Positions 49,554 through 58,572 of a DNA stretch of 64,000 bases are shown piece after piece. The stretch is from NCBI GenBank assembly GCA_034414595.1, contig DAOULY010000004.1, positions 1 to 64,000 on the forward strand, read 5' to 3'. Made by a program: the position numbers and the translations under genes. The stretch comes from DAOULY01 sp034414595. Its GTDB lineage: Bacteria; Chloroflexota; Dehalococcoidia; SZUA-161; JAUWZY01. Numbering within the stretch: position 1 is the stretch's first letter; every line of letters starts with the position of its first letter. The notes beneath the pieces are model-generated. The model saw only the letters and a list, made by a program, of their open reading frames with translations, ran no database searches and was not told the DNA's origin.

Positions 49554-51038
49554 ATGGAAGATACTGAGCGTCGACCCGACAAGTCAGACACCATTGTGCG
49601 CAGCCCTCATCTCTGGGTAATCGCTGCTCTGATAGTCATTCTTGGTTTGAGTTACTATGCTGACCAGTTCGGTTCAAGCTTGATCCTCTTCGGCGAGAAG
49701 TTCTTTACAAGCGAGTATCTTCATGACCTGCATCGTTCCCTATTCCTGATCCCTATGCTCTATGCTGCTGCTGCGTTTCACCTCAGAGGGGCACTGGTGG
49801 TTTCCTTTGTCGCCCTGTGCGTAGTCCTGCCCCGGGCTATTTTTATCTCTCCCAATCCCGACCCAATATTCAGGGCAGTGATCTTTATCGTGCTTGCTGG
49901 CCTCGCCGCTGCCCTGCTTGGCTTGGAGCAAGATCGAAGACAGAGGGAGAGAGCCGCCGTTCGCGAGCTGGACTCGGCTCATCAGGAGCTTCAGAGCAGC
50001 ACCGAGCTGCTCAGGGCTTCTGAGGCACGCTACCGCGACTTATTTGACAGTGCCAGCGAGGCCATCTTCATTCACGACTTGGAGGGCAACATTGTTGAGG
50101 CCAATCAAGCGGCGGCAATGCTCACTGGCTACAGGGTTGAAGAGCTGGCACGGATGAACATGTCCCAATTACTCTCCGCCGAGAGCTTGGAATCTGATAT
50201 GGAAAGGCAGCAGGGCCTGCTCGAAGGTACGGCTGCCACTCAGCGCTACGAATTAGAGCTGATCACGAGGGACGGGGCCAAGCGGACTATCGAGTCGGTG
50301 GCCAGGCTGATCAGTGCAGATGGTCAGCCAGCCAGTGTCCAAGAGATTGTCAGGGACGTAACAGAGCAAAAGCAGATTCGTGAGAATCTACAATTCTACA
50401 TTTCTCAGATCACTAGGGCTCAAGAGGAGGAGCGAAAGCGTATCTCACGCGACCTGCATGACGAGACAGCTCAAGGCCTAGCTAGCCTGCTGCTAGACAT
50501 CGAGGCTATATGTAGGGGCAGGGACCAATTATCAGACGAAACAATGCGATACCTGGAGCAACTTCGTGCCAAGGCCAGAAGCATAATGGATGAAGTGCGT
50601 CGCTTTAGCCACCAGCTGCGCCCTGGGATTCTTGACCAAATTGGCCTTGTCCCAGCGCTAGAAATGCTAGCCGATGAGCTAAAGGAGGGGGGAGGAATCG
50701 ATGCTTGCGTCCAGGTAATTGGTGCCAAGCGGCGCCTATCACCCGAGGCGGAGTTGGTGCTGTTCCGCATTGCTCAGGAGGCGCTGAATAATGTCAGGAA
50801 GCACTCTCAGGCAACAGAGGCTGCCGTCAGGGTCGAATTTGGCTCGGAGAAGGTAAGGCTTGAAGTCAGCGATAATGGCAAGGGATTTGAAGCACCAAGA
50901 GTACTAAGCGATTTGGCCAGTGGCGGCAAACTGGGACTGATCGGTATGCATGAGCGGGCCCGATTGCTTGATGCTAGCTTCTCGGTTGAGTCACATCTAG
51001 ACAAAGGGACGGCGGTGCAGATTGAGGTGGCAGGGTAG
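49554..51038 (+). CDS. Membrane-bound PAS histidine kinase, NarX/DegS type
   Basis: A 494-aa kinase: four membrane helices in the first 130 residues, a PAS domain (about 160-280; SEARYRDLFDSASEAIFIHDLEGNI), and a HisKA_3 dimer-phosphoacceptor with RISRDLHDETAQ (His302). A HATPase_c domain (ALNNVRKHSQA, VSDNGKGF, GKLGLIGMHERARLL) is at the end. It phosphorylates the response regulator 27 bp upstream. The signal is unknown; the membrane part has no obvious periplasmic domain. Together with the 51060-53048 kinase it forms an inverted pair. Confidence 0.9.
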   Translation: MEDTERRPDKSDTIVRSPHLWVIAALIVILGLSYYADQFGSSLILFGEKFFTSEYLHDLHRSLFLIPMLYAAAAFHLRGALVVSFVALCVVLPRAIFISPNPDPIFRAVIFIVLAGLAAALLGLEQDRRQRERAAVRELDSAHQELQSSTELLRASEARYRDLFDSASEAIFIHDLEGNIVEANQAAAMLTGYRVEELARMNMSQLLSAESLESDMERQQGLLEGTAATQRYELELITRDGAKRTIESVARLISADGQPASVQEIVRDVTEQKQIRENLQFYISQITRAQEEERKRISRDLHDETAQGLASLLLDIEAICRGRDQLSDETMRYLEQLRAKARSIMDEVRRFSHQLRPGILDQIGLVPALEMLADELKEGGGIDACVQVIGAKRRLSPEAELVLFRIAQEALNNVRKHSQATEAAVRVEFGSEKVRLEVSDNGKGFEAPRVLSDLASGGKLGLIGMHERARLLDASFSVESHLDKGTAVQIEVAG

Positions 51039-51059
51039 GTCTTGTATCTCTATGTTGAA

Positions 51060-53048
51060 CTAAAGCGGAACTTCAGCGACTACTGTTGTTCCCTTGCCTG
51101 GCGCAGACTGCACAATCAGGGTGCCGTTGACCAACCTGACCCGCTCGTTCATCCCGGCCAACCCCAGCTTGCCCAGGCTAGCAAGGTCTCCCGGCCTTTG
51201 CGGTAATTCAAAGCCCTTGCCATTATCGCTGACGCTCACCCGTACCTCGTTGTCGTTGAACTCTATGGTAAGCTTGGCTGCCGAAGCTCGAGCGTGTCGC
51301 CATATATTCCTCACTGCCTCCTGGGCGATACGAAACAGCATCACCTCTACCTCGGGACGCAGACGTCTGGCCTCGCCAGTCACTTCAAAGCTGGTAGCAA
51401 TCCCCTGTTTTTCCAGGTCACTGGCTAAGAGTTCCAGCGCTGGCAGCAATCCGAGGTCATCCAGCACTGAGGGTCTTAGGTCATGGCTGAAGCGACGCAG
51501 GCCCTGCAATGTAGCTTCTACTTGCTGCTTGAGGTTGGCCACGTGTTTAGGGCTTTCCTCTGAAAGCTCACCATCGCTAGAAGCAATCTTGTCTAACTGG
51601 CGTGAAATGACGATTAAGTTCTGCACTGTATCGTCGTGTAATTCCCGGGCGATGCGCTTGCGCTCCTCCTCTTGGGCCCGGGTCAGCTGCTCTAGGTAGT
51701 AGCGAAGGTTCTCCTGCATCCGCCTTTCCTCCGTTACGTCCCTGGCAGCATGCTGAAAACCAATTGGTTGCCCATCACGGGTGATCAAACTGGTCGTCAT
51801 CTGCACAATCGCCTTTGCTCCACCTTTCTTGACCAATTCCACCTCACAACGATGGTCAACGGGCTCGTTCTGAAGTAATCCCTGCTCAATCTCATCAATG
51901 TATGGTTTGCTATCCTCGGCGATGAGTTGCCCGACGTTTATACCCTTTAGCTCCTCTGAGGAATACCCGGTGACATTCTCACAGGCCCTGTTGGCGGCGA
52001 TGACGTTGCCTTCCAAGTCATGCAGCCAGATAGCATCGCTGGCATTCTCAAACAAGTAGCGATACCTCTCCTCCGATTGCCGCAACTGTCCCAGCGCTTG
52101 CTTAGTCTCCTGATAAAGACGGGCATTTTCTAGGCCGACGCCGATCTCATAGCCAATGCTGCTCAGCAGCTCAACTTCATCGGTGTGAAACTGCCAGGGC
52201 GTGTGCTTGGCTACACAAAGGGTGCCCACTACCGTTCCTTTGGAGCGCAAAGGAACGATGAGCTGAGACCTTATTCCCTCTGTGATTACTACCTCTCGGC
52301 TCAGCAGCGGGTTGATGGTAGCATCCTCCACCATAAGTGGTTCTCCCGTTTTAGCTACTGTTCCATTGAAGCCCTCTCCCACCTTCACCCTCCTCACTCC
52401 GGCCACGAATTCCTCTGAGACCCCTTTGTAGAACTCCAGCTCGAGCTCCTGCTCCTTGACGTTCAGCAAGTAGATCAAAATCACCTCTACACTCATTATT
52501 TGCATGACTCTACCAGAGACGAGATGGAGGATCTCATTGAGTTCCAGGGACTGACTGATGAGATTGGAGATGGCGTTCAAGGTGGCCAGTCGTTGCTCAT
52601 TCTTCTCGATGACGGCAACGTGCTGGCGCAGTTCCTCTTGAGCGGCTTCCAGCCATAGCATTGCGACCCGGCGGCGCTCCTTCTCCCTCTCATACCCCTG
52701 GAACCAAGTATTCACCAGGGCGCCAATAACAAGGACAAGGGTCGTCTCTATCAGAGCATCAGCCGGGGCGGGCGAGACAAATATGGCCCGGGGGAACATA
52801 ACCACGGCAGCGACCACCAAACAGGTCAGCCCTCCCCTCAGCCCATAAATGAACCCCCCGTAGGTTATGGGAAGGAGGAATAGGACTCGCTCCATTGCAT
52901 GGCGAGTCAGCCCGAATTGAACTGACTCTAGGAAACTTACCTGCTCGTTGTAGTGAAGCAATGTGCCTATGGCAAACATGGCCACCAAGAGCCAGAAATG
53001 AGGGCTTTGAACGATTCTGGGCAATCTCTTCGCCAGTTTTGCTGCCAT
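51060..53048 (-). CDS. Membrane GAF-PAS histidine kinase, NarX/DegS type
   Basis: A 662-aa kinase: four membrane helices (to about residue 120), a coiled-coil linker, a GAF domain (about 155-310; INAISNLISQSLELNEILHLVS start), a PAS domain (about 325-440; YRYLFENASDAIWLHDLEGNV), HisKA_3 with RIARELHDDTVQ (His471), and HATPase_c (EAVRNIWRHARAS, VSDNGKGF, GTTVVAEVPL end). The PAS and catalytic domains are close relatives of those of 49554-51038. Its regulator lies 18 bp upstream in the same orientation. GAF domains bind haem, nucleotides or other small ligands; the ligand is unknown. A fragment of its gene end is found at 45458-45550. Confidence 0.9.
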   Translation of the reverse strand: MAAKLAKRLPRIVQSPHFWLLVAMFAIGTLLHYNEQVSFLESVQFGLTRHAMERVLFLLPITYGGFIYGLRGGLTCLVVAAVVMFPRAIFVSPAPADALIETTLVLVIGALVNTWFQGYEREKERRRVAMLWLEAAQEELRQHVAVIEKNEQRLATLNAISNLISQSLELNEILHLVSGRVMQIMSVEVILIYLLNVKEQELELEFYKGVSEEFVAGVRRVKVGEGFNGTVAKTGEPLMVEDATINPLLSREVVITEGIRSQLIVPLRSKGTVVGTLCVAKHTPWQFHTDEVELLSSIGYEIGVGLENARLYQETKQALGQLRQSEERYRYLFENASDAIWLHDLEGNVIAANRACENVTGYSSEELKGINVGQLIAEDSKPYIDEIEQGLLQNEPVDHRCEVELVKKGGAKAIVQMTTSLITRDGQPIGFQHAARDVTEERRMQENLRYYLEQLTRAQEEERKRIARELHDDTVQNLIVISRQLDKIASSDGELSEESPKHVANLKQQVEATLQGLRRFSHDLRPSVLDDLGLLPALELLASDLEKQGIATSFEVTGEARRLRPEVEVMLFRIAQEAVRNIWRHARASAAKLTIEFNDNEVRVSVSDNGKGFELPQRPGDLASLGKLGLAGMNERVRLVNGTLIVQSAPGKGTTVVAEVPL

Positions 53049-53066
53049 GGTTGTGCCTGGGCTGTC

Positions 53067-53735
53067 TTAGGACTCGGATATATCCTCTAAGGTGAGAAGT
53101 CCTTTCTTCAGCCCGCAGATCACGGCCTCAGTGCGCGAACCCACCATGAGCTTGTTGAAGATGTTACCCAGATGGGCCTGAACGGTGCGTACGCTCAGGT
53201 CGAGCTTGTCGGCGATTTCCTTATTGCTCCGTCCCCTGGCAGCCAGCCGCAGCACTTCCATCTCCCTGTCGGTGAGTTCCTGGCCCTTAGGCTCCTTGAT
53301 GCCAGAACGGACAAAGCGGTCCAGAGCCTTGCGGGCAATAACAGGGTGTAGCACTGATTCGCCAGCGTGCACTGCCCGAACAGCTTCAATTACCTCCCGC
53401 CCCCGGACGTCTTTCAGCAAGTAACCGGCGGCCCCGGCCTCGAGAAGGGCGAAGACGTACTGATCGTAGTCATAGGCGGTCAGTATCAACACCGCTGTGC
53501 TTGGTGAGATGACTTTTATCTGCTTGGTAGCCTCAATCCCGTTAAGCTTGGGCATGGAGATGTCCACTATGGCCACATCAGGCTTGAGTTCCTTCACCAG
53601 CCTGACCGTCTCTTCGCCATCTCCAGCCTCGCCGATGACCTCCAGGTCGGCCTCCTTTTGCAATAGCTCGCGGGTGCCATCGCGCACCACCACATGGTCA
53701 TCGGCAATAACGACGGTGATCTTATCCTTGCTCAC
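53067..53735 (-). CDS. NarL/FixJ-family response regulator
   Basis: A 222-aa regulator, starting at GTG 53735 (TATAAT and GAGAGC lie upstream; an ATG 60 bp earlier would add a leader). Receiver: VVIADDHVVVRDGTRELL, DVAIVDISMP with the phospho-Asp, LTAYDYDQ, LLKDVR. LuxR-type HTH: LTDREMEVLRLAARGRSNKEIADKLDLSVRTVQAHLGNIFNKLMV. It pairs with the kinase that follows it. Very similar in design to 48867-49526, so the two pairs are duplicates in opposite orientation. Confidence 0.9.
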   Translation of the reverse strand: MSKDKITVVIADDHVVVRDGTRELLQKEADLEVIGEAGDGEETVRLVKELKPDVAIVDISMPKLNGIEATKQIKVISPSTAVLILTAYDYDQYVFALLEAGAAGYLLKDVRGREVIEAVRAVHAGESVLHPVIARKALDRFVRSGIKEPKGQELTDREMEVLRLAARGRSNKEIADKLDLSVRTVQAHLGNIFNKLMVGSRTEAVICGLKKGLLTLEDISES

Positions 53736-53803
53736 GCTCTCATTATATCCCGCACAGGATGCAAGTTCAACCGACATAACAACTAGAAAATCCATCGGTC
53801 TCT

Positions 53804-53865
53804 TAGGCCAAAGTGCTTATTACCCCAAGACCAACATAGGTCGGCTTGCCGATGTGGCCTGTATA
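53804..53865 (+). promoter_or_regulatory. Shared promoter element (copy B), sigma-54/hydrogenase-sensor operon
   Basis: TTAGGCCAAAGTGCTTA followed by CCAAGACCAACATAGGTCGG then CTTGCCGATGTGGCCTGTA. The same blocks in the same order occur at 62774-62831 (inverted, nuoEFG) and, in part, at 62959-63016. It lies 107 bp upstream of the sigma-54-like gene. Confidence 0.55.
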
Positions 53866-53971
53866 CATGGATGATATGCTGTTATTGGATGAGGTAAATC
53901 TTACCGATTTATGGGAGCAGTAGATGCTGGTTGCATTATTTCTGCTCTTGCCTTGTTGAGGGTGGTTGAAC

Positions 53972-55069
53972 ATGGGGCCGAGCGCTTTACGGATAGGCCA
54001 GGAGCAACTATTAGAGGCGCGGCAGGAACTCAGGTTAGCCCTGCGCTTGGAGCAGGTGAACCTGCTGGAGCTCAGCGAGGCGGAGTTCCAACGTCTCATC
54101 CGTGAGGTGGAGAGCAGTCCCCTATTTCAGAAGCTCCGCCGAGAAGAGAAGTTAGTTCACTACCAGAAATTCCCCCGGGCGGATATTTCTCCTCACTTCT
54201 ACGAACTCAAAGAAGAAATCCTGGCTGATGAGGGCTCCCTGGATGTGGAGCGACTTCTGCACCATCGGGAGGAAGTGGTAGGCTTGATCAGGAGGCTGGG
54301 GTTAGAGAGATTCAAAAGCTATTTTCTCTACCCGGATGAAGAGATGACGGTGGAGGAGATCGCTCAGGATTGTGGACTCAAACCCGCTGAGGTGGAGAGA
54401 ATCCACGATTTTCTGGATGACTTCTCCATCATGAGTGAGTTCTACCATCCCTCCACCCTCAGCCCCAGCCGTGTGCACTATTCCAGGATCGCCTCCATAG
54501 AGAGGAACTCCGGAGGTTTCATTATCGGTTATTTTTGTCCCTCCAGCGCCCGCGGGAAGTATGTTATCGATCACGAAAGATTTGAGGAGCTGGAGAGCCA
54601 CGGCTATTTCAACAAGAGCGAGACCAAGGAAATTAGGAGACTGCTCCAGAAACTGCAACTTATCAATATGCGCAAGGATGTCCTGCATCGAGCACTCGAG
54701 ATGGTGGTGGAGCGACAGAGGCTTTACCTGGAATCGGCTGATGAGAAGTCCTTATTGCCTTTCACGCAAAAGGAGGTGGCTGAGAGGCTGGGGGTGGCTC
54801 CCAGCACCATCACTCGGGCGATAAGGAACAAGAGCATTGATACTCCTTGGGGTGAGGAGAGGCCTCTCAAGGACTTCTTCCCCGGTCCGAAGAAGTTCAA
54901 GAAGGAGATGATCGGGCAGGTGCTTGGGGAAGGTGGTCCGCTCAGCGACCGAGAGTTAAAAGCCCGTTTGGAAGAGCGGGGGATTTCTATCTCACGGCGA
55001 TCCGTAGCCCGGCTGCGGAAGGAACTGGAGATTCAGTCGATGCGTGTTGCAGTGGAAGAGAGTGGCTGA
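53972..55069 (+). CDS. rpoN: Sigma-54 (RpoN)-like factor, divergent
   Basis: A 365-aa protein (RpoN is usually about 450-480 aa). The N-terminal part (LRIGQEQLLEARQELRLALRLEQVNLLELSEAEFQRLI) resembles RpoN region I. The middle is the core-binding region, shorter than usual. The HTH LLPFTQKEVAERLGVAPSTITRAIRNKSIDTPWGEERPLKDFF matches the RpoN DNA-binding domain, and ISRRSVARLRKEL corresponds to the RpoN box ARRTVAKYR, changed at several positions. It sits directly upstream of a sensor kinase and a sigma-54 activator, which supports the assignment. The altered RpoN box suggests a changed promoter preference. ATG 53972 with GAGGGTGG upstream. Confidence 0.75.
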   Translation: MGPSALRIGQEQLLEARQELRLALRLEQVNLLELSEAEFQRLIREVESSPLFQKLRREEKLVHYQKFPRADISPHFYELKEEILADEGSLDVERLLHHREEVVGLIRRLGLERFKSYFLYPDEEMTVEEIAQDCGLKPAEVERIHDFLDDFSIMSEFYHPSTLSPSRVHYSRIASIERNSGGFIIGYFCPSSARGKYVIDHERFEELESHGYFNKSETKEIRRLLQKLQLINMRKDVLHRALEMVVERQRLYLESADEKSLLPFTQKEVAERLGVAPSTITRAIRNKSIDTPWGEERPLKDFFPGPKKFKKEMIGQVLGEGGPLSDRELKARLEERGISISRRSVARLRKELEIQSMRVAVEESG

Positions 55070-55071
55070 AG

Positions 55072-57033
55072 GTGAGCGTTATATATACGCTATCGGAGAA
55101 GTGCCGCAGGTGTTATGCCTGTGTCCGCAACTGTCCGGTAAAAGCGATCCGCATCAGGCAGGGCCAGGCCGAAGTGGTGAAGGAACGCTGCGTCAGCTGT
55201 GGGACCTGCGTACAGGTCTGCAGCCAAGGGGCCAAGCAATATGAACGGGGTACTGGAGCTGTGTGGAATATGCTGGACGGTCGCTTACCAGTGATTGCTC
55301 TTCTCGACCCCTCTTTCCCGGCAGCATTTCCTGAGGCGCAGCCTGGCCAGGTGGTCACTGCTCTTCAAAAGCTGGGCTTCAGCGAGGTGATGGAGGCCGC
55401 TTTTGGCGCTGAGCTCATCGCCATGAAATACAAACAGTTGCTGGAAAGAAAAGGTGACAAAACCCTCATAGTGTCCCAGTGTCCTGCAGTGGTAGCCTAT
55501 GTGGAGAAACATCACCCTGAGTTGATTCCTAATTTGGCACCTATAGTATCCCCGATGATCGCCATGGGGCGTTTGATCAAGCAGAAACACAATCCTGCGG
55601 CTAAAGTGGTCTTCATCGGACCCTGTATCGCCAGAAAAAATGAAGCAGCGGATGAAAAAGTGGCCGGTGCGATTGATGCTGTACTGGCCTTCGTCGAACT
55701 CCGTGAGATGCTGTCCGCCAGGGGGATCGATCCCTCTCGTGAGCCGCTCAGCGAATTCTCCGGGCCTCAGTCACGCACTGCCCGGGCACGTCCCCTTTAT
55801 GCAAGTTTCCTCAGGTTGGTACCTCACTCGGACGATTCCAGGTTGGAGAGGGTAATTGTAGCCAGGGTGAAAGAGTATGCCATCCAGGTCTTTCGTGATC
55901 TGGCTGAGGGACATATCAGGCCCCCTATTGTGGATGCCTATTTTTGTCCTTGCATTGATAGCCCGTTTATCGGGAATGAGCTGAGTTTCTTTCAGAGGCG
56001 GGAGCTGATCGCCAATTATGCCGGAGACCAAACAAAGCTTGAATCAGACGAGGGTGAGATTATTGAAGAGTACGCTGACATCGATCTCAGGCGCTCTTTC
56101 ACCGCAGGGACACCTTCTCGGCCACATGCTACTGAGCAGGAGATCGAAGAGGTGCTGGCTCGGATCAACCGAGCAAAGCCGGAGGACAGACTTGATTGTG
56201 GGGCCTGCGGCTATAATACCTGCCGTGAGATGGCGATCGCCATTTGTCAGGGCTTGGCCGAGGACGAGATGTGCTGGCCTTACCTAATCGAGCGATCTGA
56301 GGCTACCCAGCAGGAACTTATTCAGACAGAGAAGTTGACATCACTTGGCCAGATTGCTGCCGCCATTGCCCATGAGATCAACAACCCGCTGGCAGGGGTT
56401 CTGATTTATATCAAACTACTACTGAAGAGGGTTGGCGCGAATACTCTTAAGAGTGAGGACCTCTTAAGCTATCTTCCCAAAATGGAGTCAGAGATTAGCC
56501 GCTGCTCTGGCATCATCCGCAATCTTCTGGACTTCGCCCGACAAAAGGAGCCAATGTTCCGGGAGGTGAATATCAACCAAGTTCTGGAAAATGCATTTTC
56601 CCTGGTAGCACATCAGGCTCAGATGCAGAACATCGAGGTGAGAAAAGAACTGAGCCCGTCTCTGCCCGTTATTGTTGCTGATCCTGACCAGCTCCAGCAG
56701 GTGTGTACTAACCTCGTTCTCAACGCCATCCAGGCAATGCCTCAGAGTGGCATGCTGACTCTGCGCACTGCCACATTTGATGATCGGGTCAAGATTGACA
56801 TCGGGGACACCGGCTGTGGCATCCCTAAGGAAAATCTGCCCAGACTTTTCACTCCCTTTTTTACTACCAAGGAGAGGGGAAAAGGAGTCGGACTGGGATT
56901 GGCTGTGGTTCATGGGATAATCGAGCGACACAAGGGGAAAATAGAGGTGCAGAGCGAGGTGGGGAAGGGAACCACCTTCAGCATCTATCTGGGAGTCTCC
57001 AGTGGAGAAGAAGATCAAAATCCTGGTCGTTGA
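55072..57033 (+). CDS. [FeFe]-hydrogenase-like sensor histidine kinase
   Basis: A 653-aa fusion. Residues 10-60: two [4Fe-4S] ferredoxin motifs (CRRCYACVRNCP, CVSCGTCVQVC). About 70-340: the H-cluster-type large-subunit domain of [FeFe]-hydrogenases, with SQCPAVVAYV in place of TSCCPxW, and GPCIARKNEA (Cys, Lys, Glu kept); a later YFCPCIDSPF is a partial third motif, so the catalytic cluster is likely altered. About 370-405: an FeS motif LDCGACGYNTCREMA with a further Cys. About 420-650: HisKA with AHEINNPLAG (His434) and HATPase_c. Probably senses H2 or redox state and phosphorylates the activator downstream. GTG start, 2 bp after the sigma factor. Confidence 0.82.
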   Translation: MSVIYTLSEKCRRCYACVRNCPVKAIRIRQGQAEVVKERCVSCGTCVQVCSQGAKQYERGTGAVWNMLDGRLPVIALLDPSFPAAFPEAQPGQVVTALQKLGFSEVMEAAFGAELIAMKYKQLLERKGDKTLIVSQCPAVVAYVEKHHPELIPNLAPIVSPMIAMGRLIKQKHNPAAKVVFIGPCIARKNEAADEKVAGAIDAVLAFVELREMLSARGIDPSREPLSEFSGPQSRTARARPLYASFLRLVPHSDDSRLERVIVARVKEYAIQVFRDLAEGHIRPPIVDAYFCPCIDSPFIGNELSFFQRRELIANYAGDQTKLESDEGEIIEEYADIDLRRSFTAGTPSRPHATEQEIEEVLARINRAKPEDRLDCGACGYNTCREMAIAICQGLAEDEMCWPYLIERSEATQQELIQTEKLTSLGQIAAAIAHEINNPLAGVLIYIKLLLKRVGANTLKSEDLLSYLPKMESEISRCSGIIRNLLDFARQKEPMFREVNINQVLENAFSLVAHQAQMQNIEVRKELSPSLPVIVADPDQLQQVCTNLVLNAIQAMPQSGMLTLRTATFDDRVKIDIGDTGCGIPKENLPRLFTPFFTTKERGKGVGLGLAVVHGIIERHKGKIEVQSEVGKGTTFSIYLGVSSGEEDQNPGR

Positions 57034-58363
57034 CGATGAAGCCATTGTTCGTGAAGCGCTGAGCGAGTGGCTTAGGGACGCCGGATATCAGGTGCTCACT
57101 GCCGAAAATGGCCCCAGTGCACTGGAGCTGATCGAAAGGGAGAAAGTGGAGGTCGTCCTGGCCGATCTGGTGATGCCGGGCATGGACGGCCTGGAGTTGA
57201 TGAGAAAAGCCAGGGAGATCTCACCACGTATCGGAGTGGTCATTATCACTGCCTATGGGACTATACCCACTGCTATCACGGCGATAAAGGAAGGAGCCTA
57301 CGATTTCATCGAGAAGCCATTCTGTCCCGAACGAGTGGAATCGGTCATCCAGAAGCTGGCAGAGCATCACCGGCTGATAAAGGAGAACATCTCCCTCCGG
57401 CAGAGACTGGAGGATCGCTACCGCTTTGAGAACATTGTCGCCAAGAGCCACAAGATGCAGCAGATATTCGAGGTGGTGAGGACAATAGCCCAGAGCAATA
57501 CCACAGTGCTGATCACCGGCGAGAGCGGCACTGGTAAGGAACTTATCGCCCGGGCGATTCATAATTTGAGTCCACGGCGGGAACGGCCATTCGTCGCGGT
57601 TAGCTGCGCTGCTCTGCCGGAGACCCTTCTGGAGAGTGAACTATTTGGACATGAGAGGGGTGCCTTCACCGGTGCTATCGCCCAGAGGAAAGGCCGATTT
57701 GAACTGGCCCACCACGGGACTCTCTTCTTAGACGAAATCGGTGAGATAAGCGCCAACATGCAGGTTCACTTATTGCGAGTGCTGGAAGACAAGGAATTTA
57801 CTCGTGTTGGTGGTACCCAGCCGAGTAAGGTGGATGTACGCATCATCTCGGCTACCAATAAGAATCTCGAGGAGACGGTGGCCAGGGGTGAATTTCGGGA
57901 AGACCTCTACTATCGGCTCAATGTGGTTGCCATCCGCCTGCCCCCGCTCAGAGAGAGAGCCGAGGATATCCCTCTTCTGGCCCAGCACTTCTTGGATAAG
58001 TTCGTTCAGGAGAACCAGAAAGCTGACTTGGAATTGTCTCCTGATGCTATGGATTACATCCTGAAATACGAATGGCCCGGTAATGTCCGAGAGTTGGAGA
58101 ATGCTATCGAGAGAGCGGTAGTCCTGGCTCAGGACAGCCTGATCACTGCCGCTGCGCTCTCCCCGCAGAGTCATCTCACGCCAGCCAACGCATCTCCAGG
58201 GGAAAGCCTTGAAGAACTTGAGAAGAATCACATAGTCAATGTTCTTATGGCAACTGGGGGGAACTACAGCCAGGCGGCCAGAATCTTGGGCATTACCCGA
58301 ACAACACTCTATAACAAAGTGAAGAGCTATGGAGTCGATGTAAAGAAATTGGTCAGTGGTTGA
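57002..58363 (+). CDS. Sigma-54 enhancer-binding response regulator (NtrC type)
   Basis: A 453-aa NtrC-type activator: receiver (LVVDDEAIVREALS, VVLADLVMPGMDG with phospho-Asp, EKPF), AAA+ domain with Walker A GESGTGKE (about residue 174), the GAFTGA loop (residues 220-225), Walker B and RFELAHHGTLFLDEIG, sensor motifs NVVAIRLPPLRERAEDIP, and a Fis-type HTH at the end (NYSQAARILGITRTTLYNKVKSYG). GAFTGA shows that it works with sigma-54. It overlaps the kinase by 32 bp, so they form a pair, and its likely sigma factor is the first gene of the operon. GTG start. Confidence 0.93.
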   Translation: MEKKIKILVVDDEAIVREALSEWLRDAGYQVLTAENGPSALELIEREKVEVVLADLVMPGMDGLELMRKAREISPRIGVVIITAYGTIPTAITAIKEGAYDFIEKPFCPERVESVIQKLAEHHRLIKENISLRQRLEDRYRFENIVAKSHKMQQIFEVVRTIAQSNTTVLITGESGTGKELIARAIHNLSPRRERPFVAVSCAALPETLLESELFGHERGAFTGAIAQRKGRFELAHHGTLFLDEIGEISANMQVHLLRVLEDKEFTRVGGTQPSKVDVRIISATNKNLEETVARGEFREDLYYRLNVVAIRLPPLRERAEDIPLLAQHFLDKFVQENQKADLELSPDAMDYILKYEWPGNVRELENAIERAVVLAQDSLITAAALSPQSHLTPANASPGESLEELEKNHIVNVLMATGGNYSQAARILGITRTTLYNKVKSYGVDVKKLVSG

Positions 58364-58377
58364 CCAATTTCTTTACA
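58339..58377. other. Perfect 17-bp hairpin across the activator's stop codon
   Basis: TGTAAAGAAATTGGTCA and TGACCAATTTCTTTACA form a perfect 17-bp stem around GTGGT, spanning the last codons and the stop of the NtrC-type gene. Such a hairpin could stabilise the 3' end or regulate translation termination or mRNA processing. A separate terminator follows at 58428. Confidence 0.6.
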
Positions 58378-58427
58378 GGTCTACTACCAGCTTAGATAGA
58401 ATATAGCAGAACCCACTGGGGGTGTAG

Positions 58428-58457
58428 GCTGTTCCGAAGCTGCGGAACAGCTTTTTT
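58428..58457 (+). terminator. Rho-independent terminator after sigma-54/EBP operon
   Basis: GCTGTTCCG and CGGAACAGC form a 9-bp stem around AAGCTG, followed by TTTTTTG. It lies 65 bp after the stop of the activator and before the next response-regulator gene, so the latter should have its own promoter or readthrough. Confidence 0.85.
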
Positions 58458-58572
58458 GTTTTGGCCATCAAATTGCATGTAAAAAGGGTGGAGAGGATAG
58501 AAAGGAAGGTGAGCGGAGATGAGAGACGCAGGAATTCAAAGGGAAATCGAATTGGGAAAGGAGGTAGAAGAG

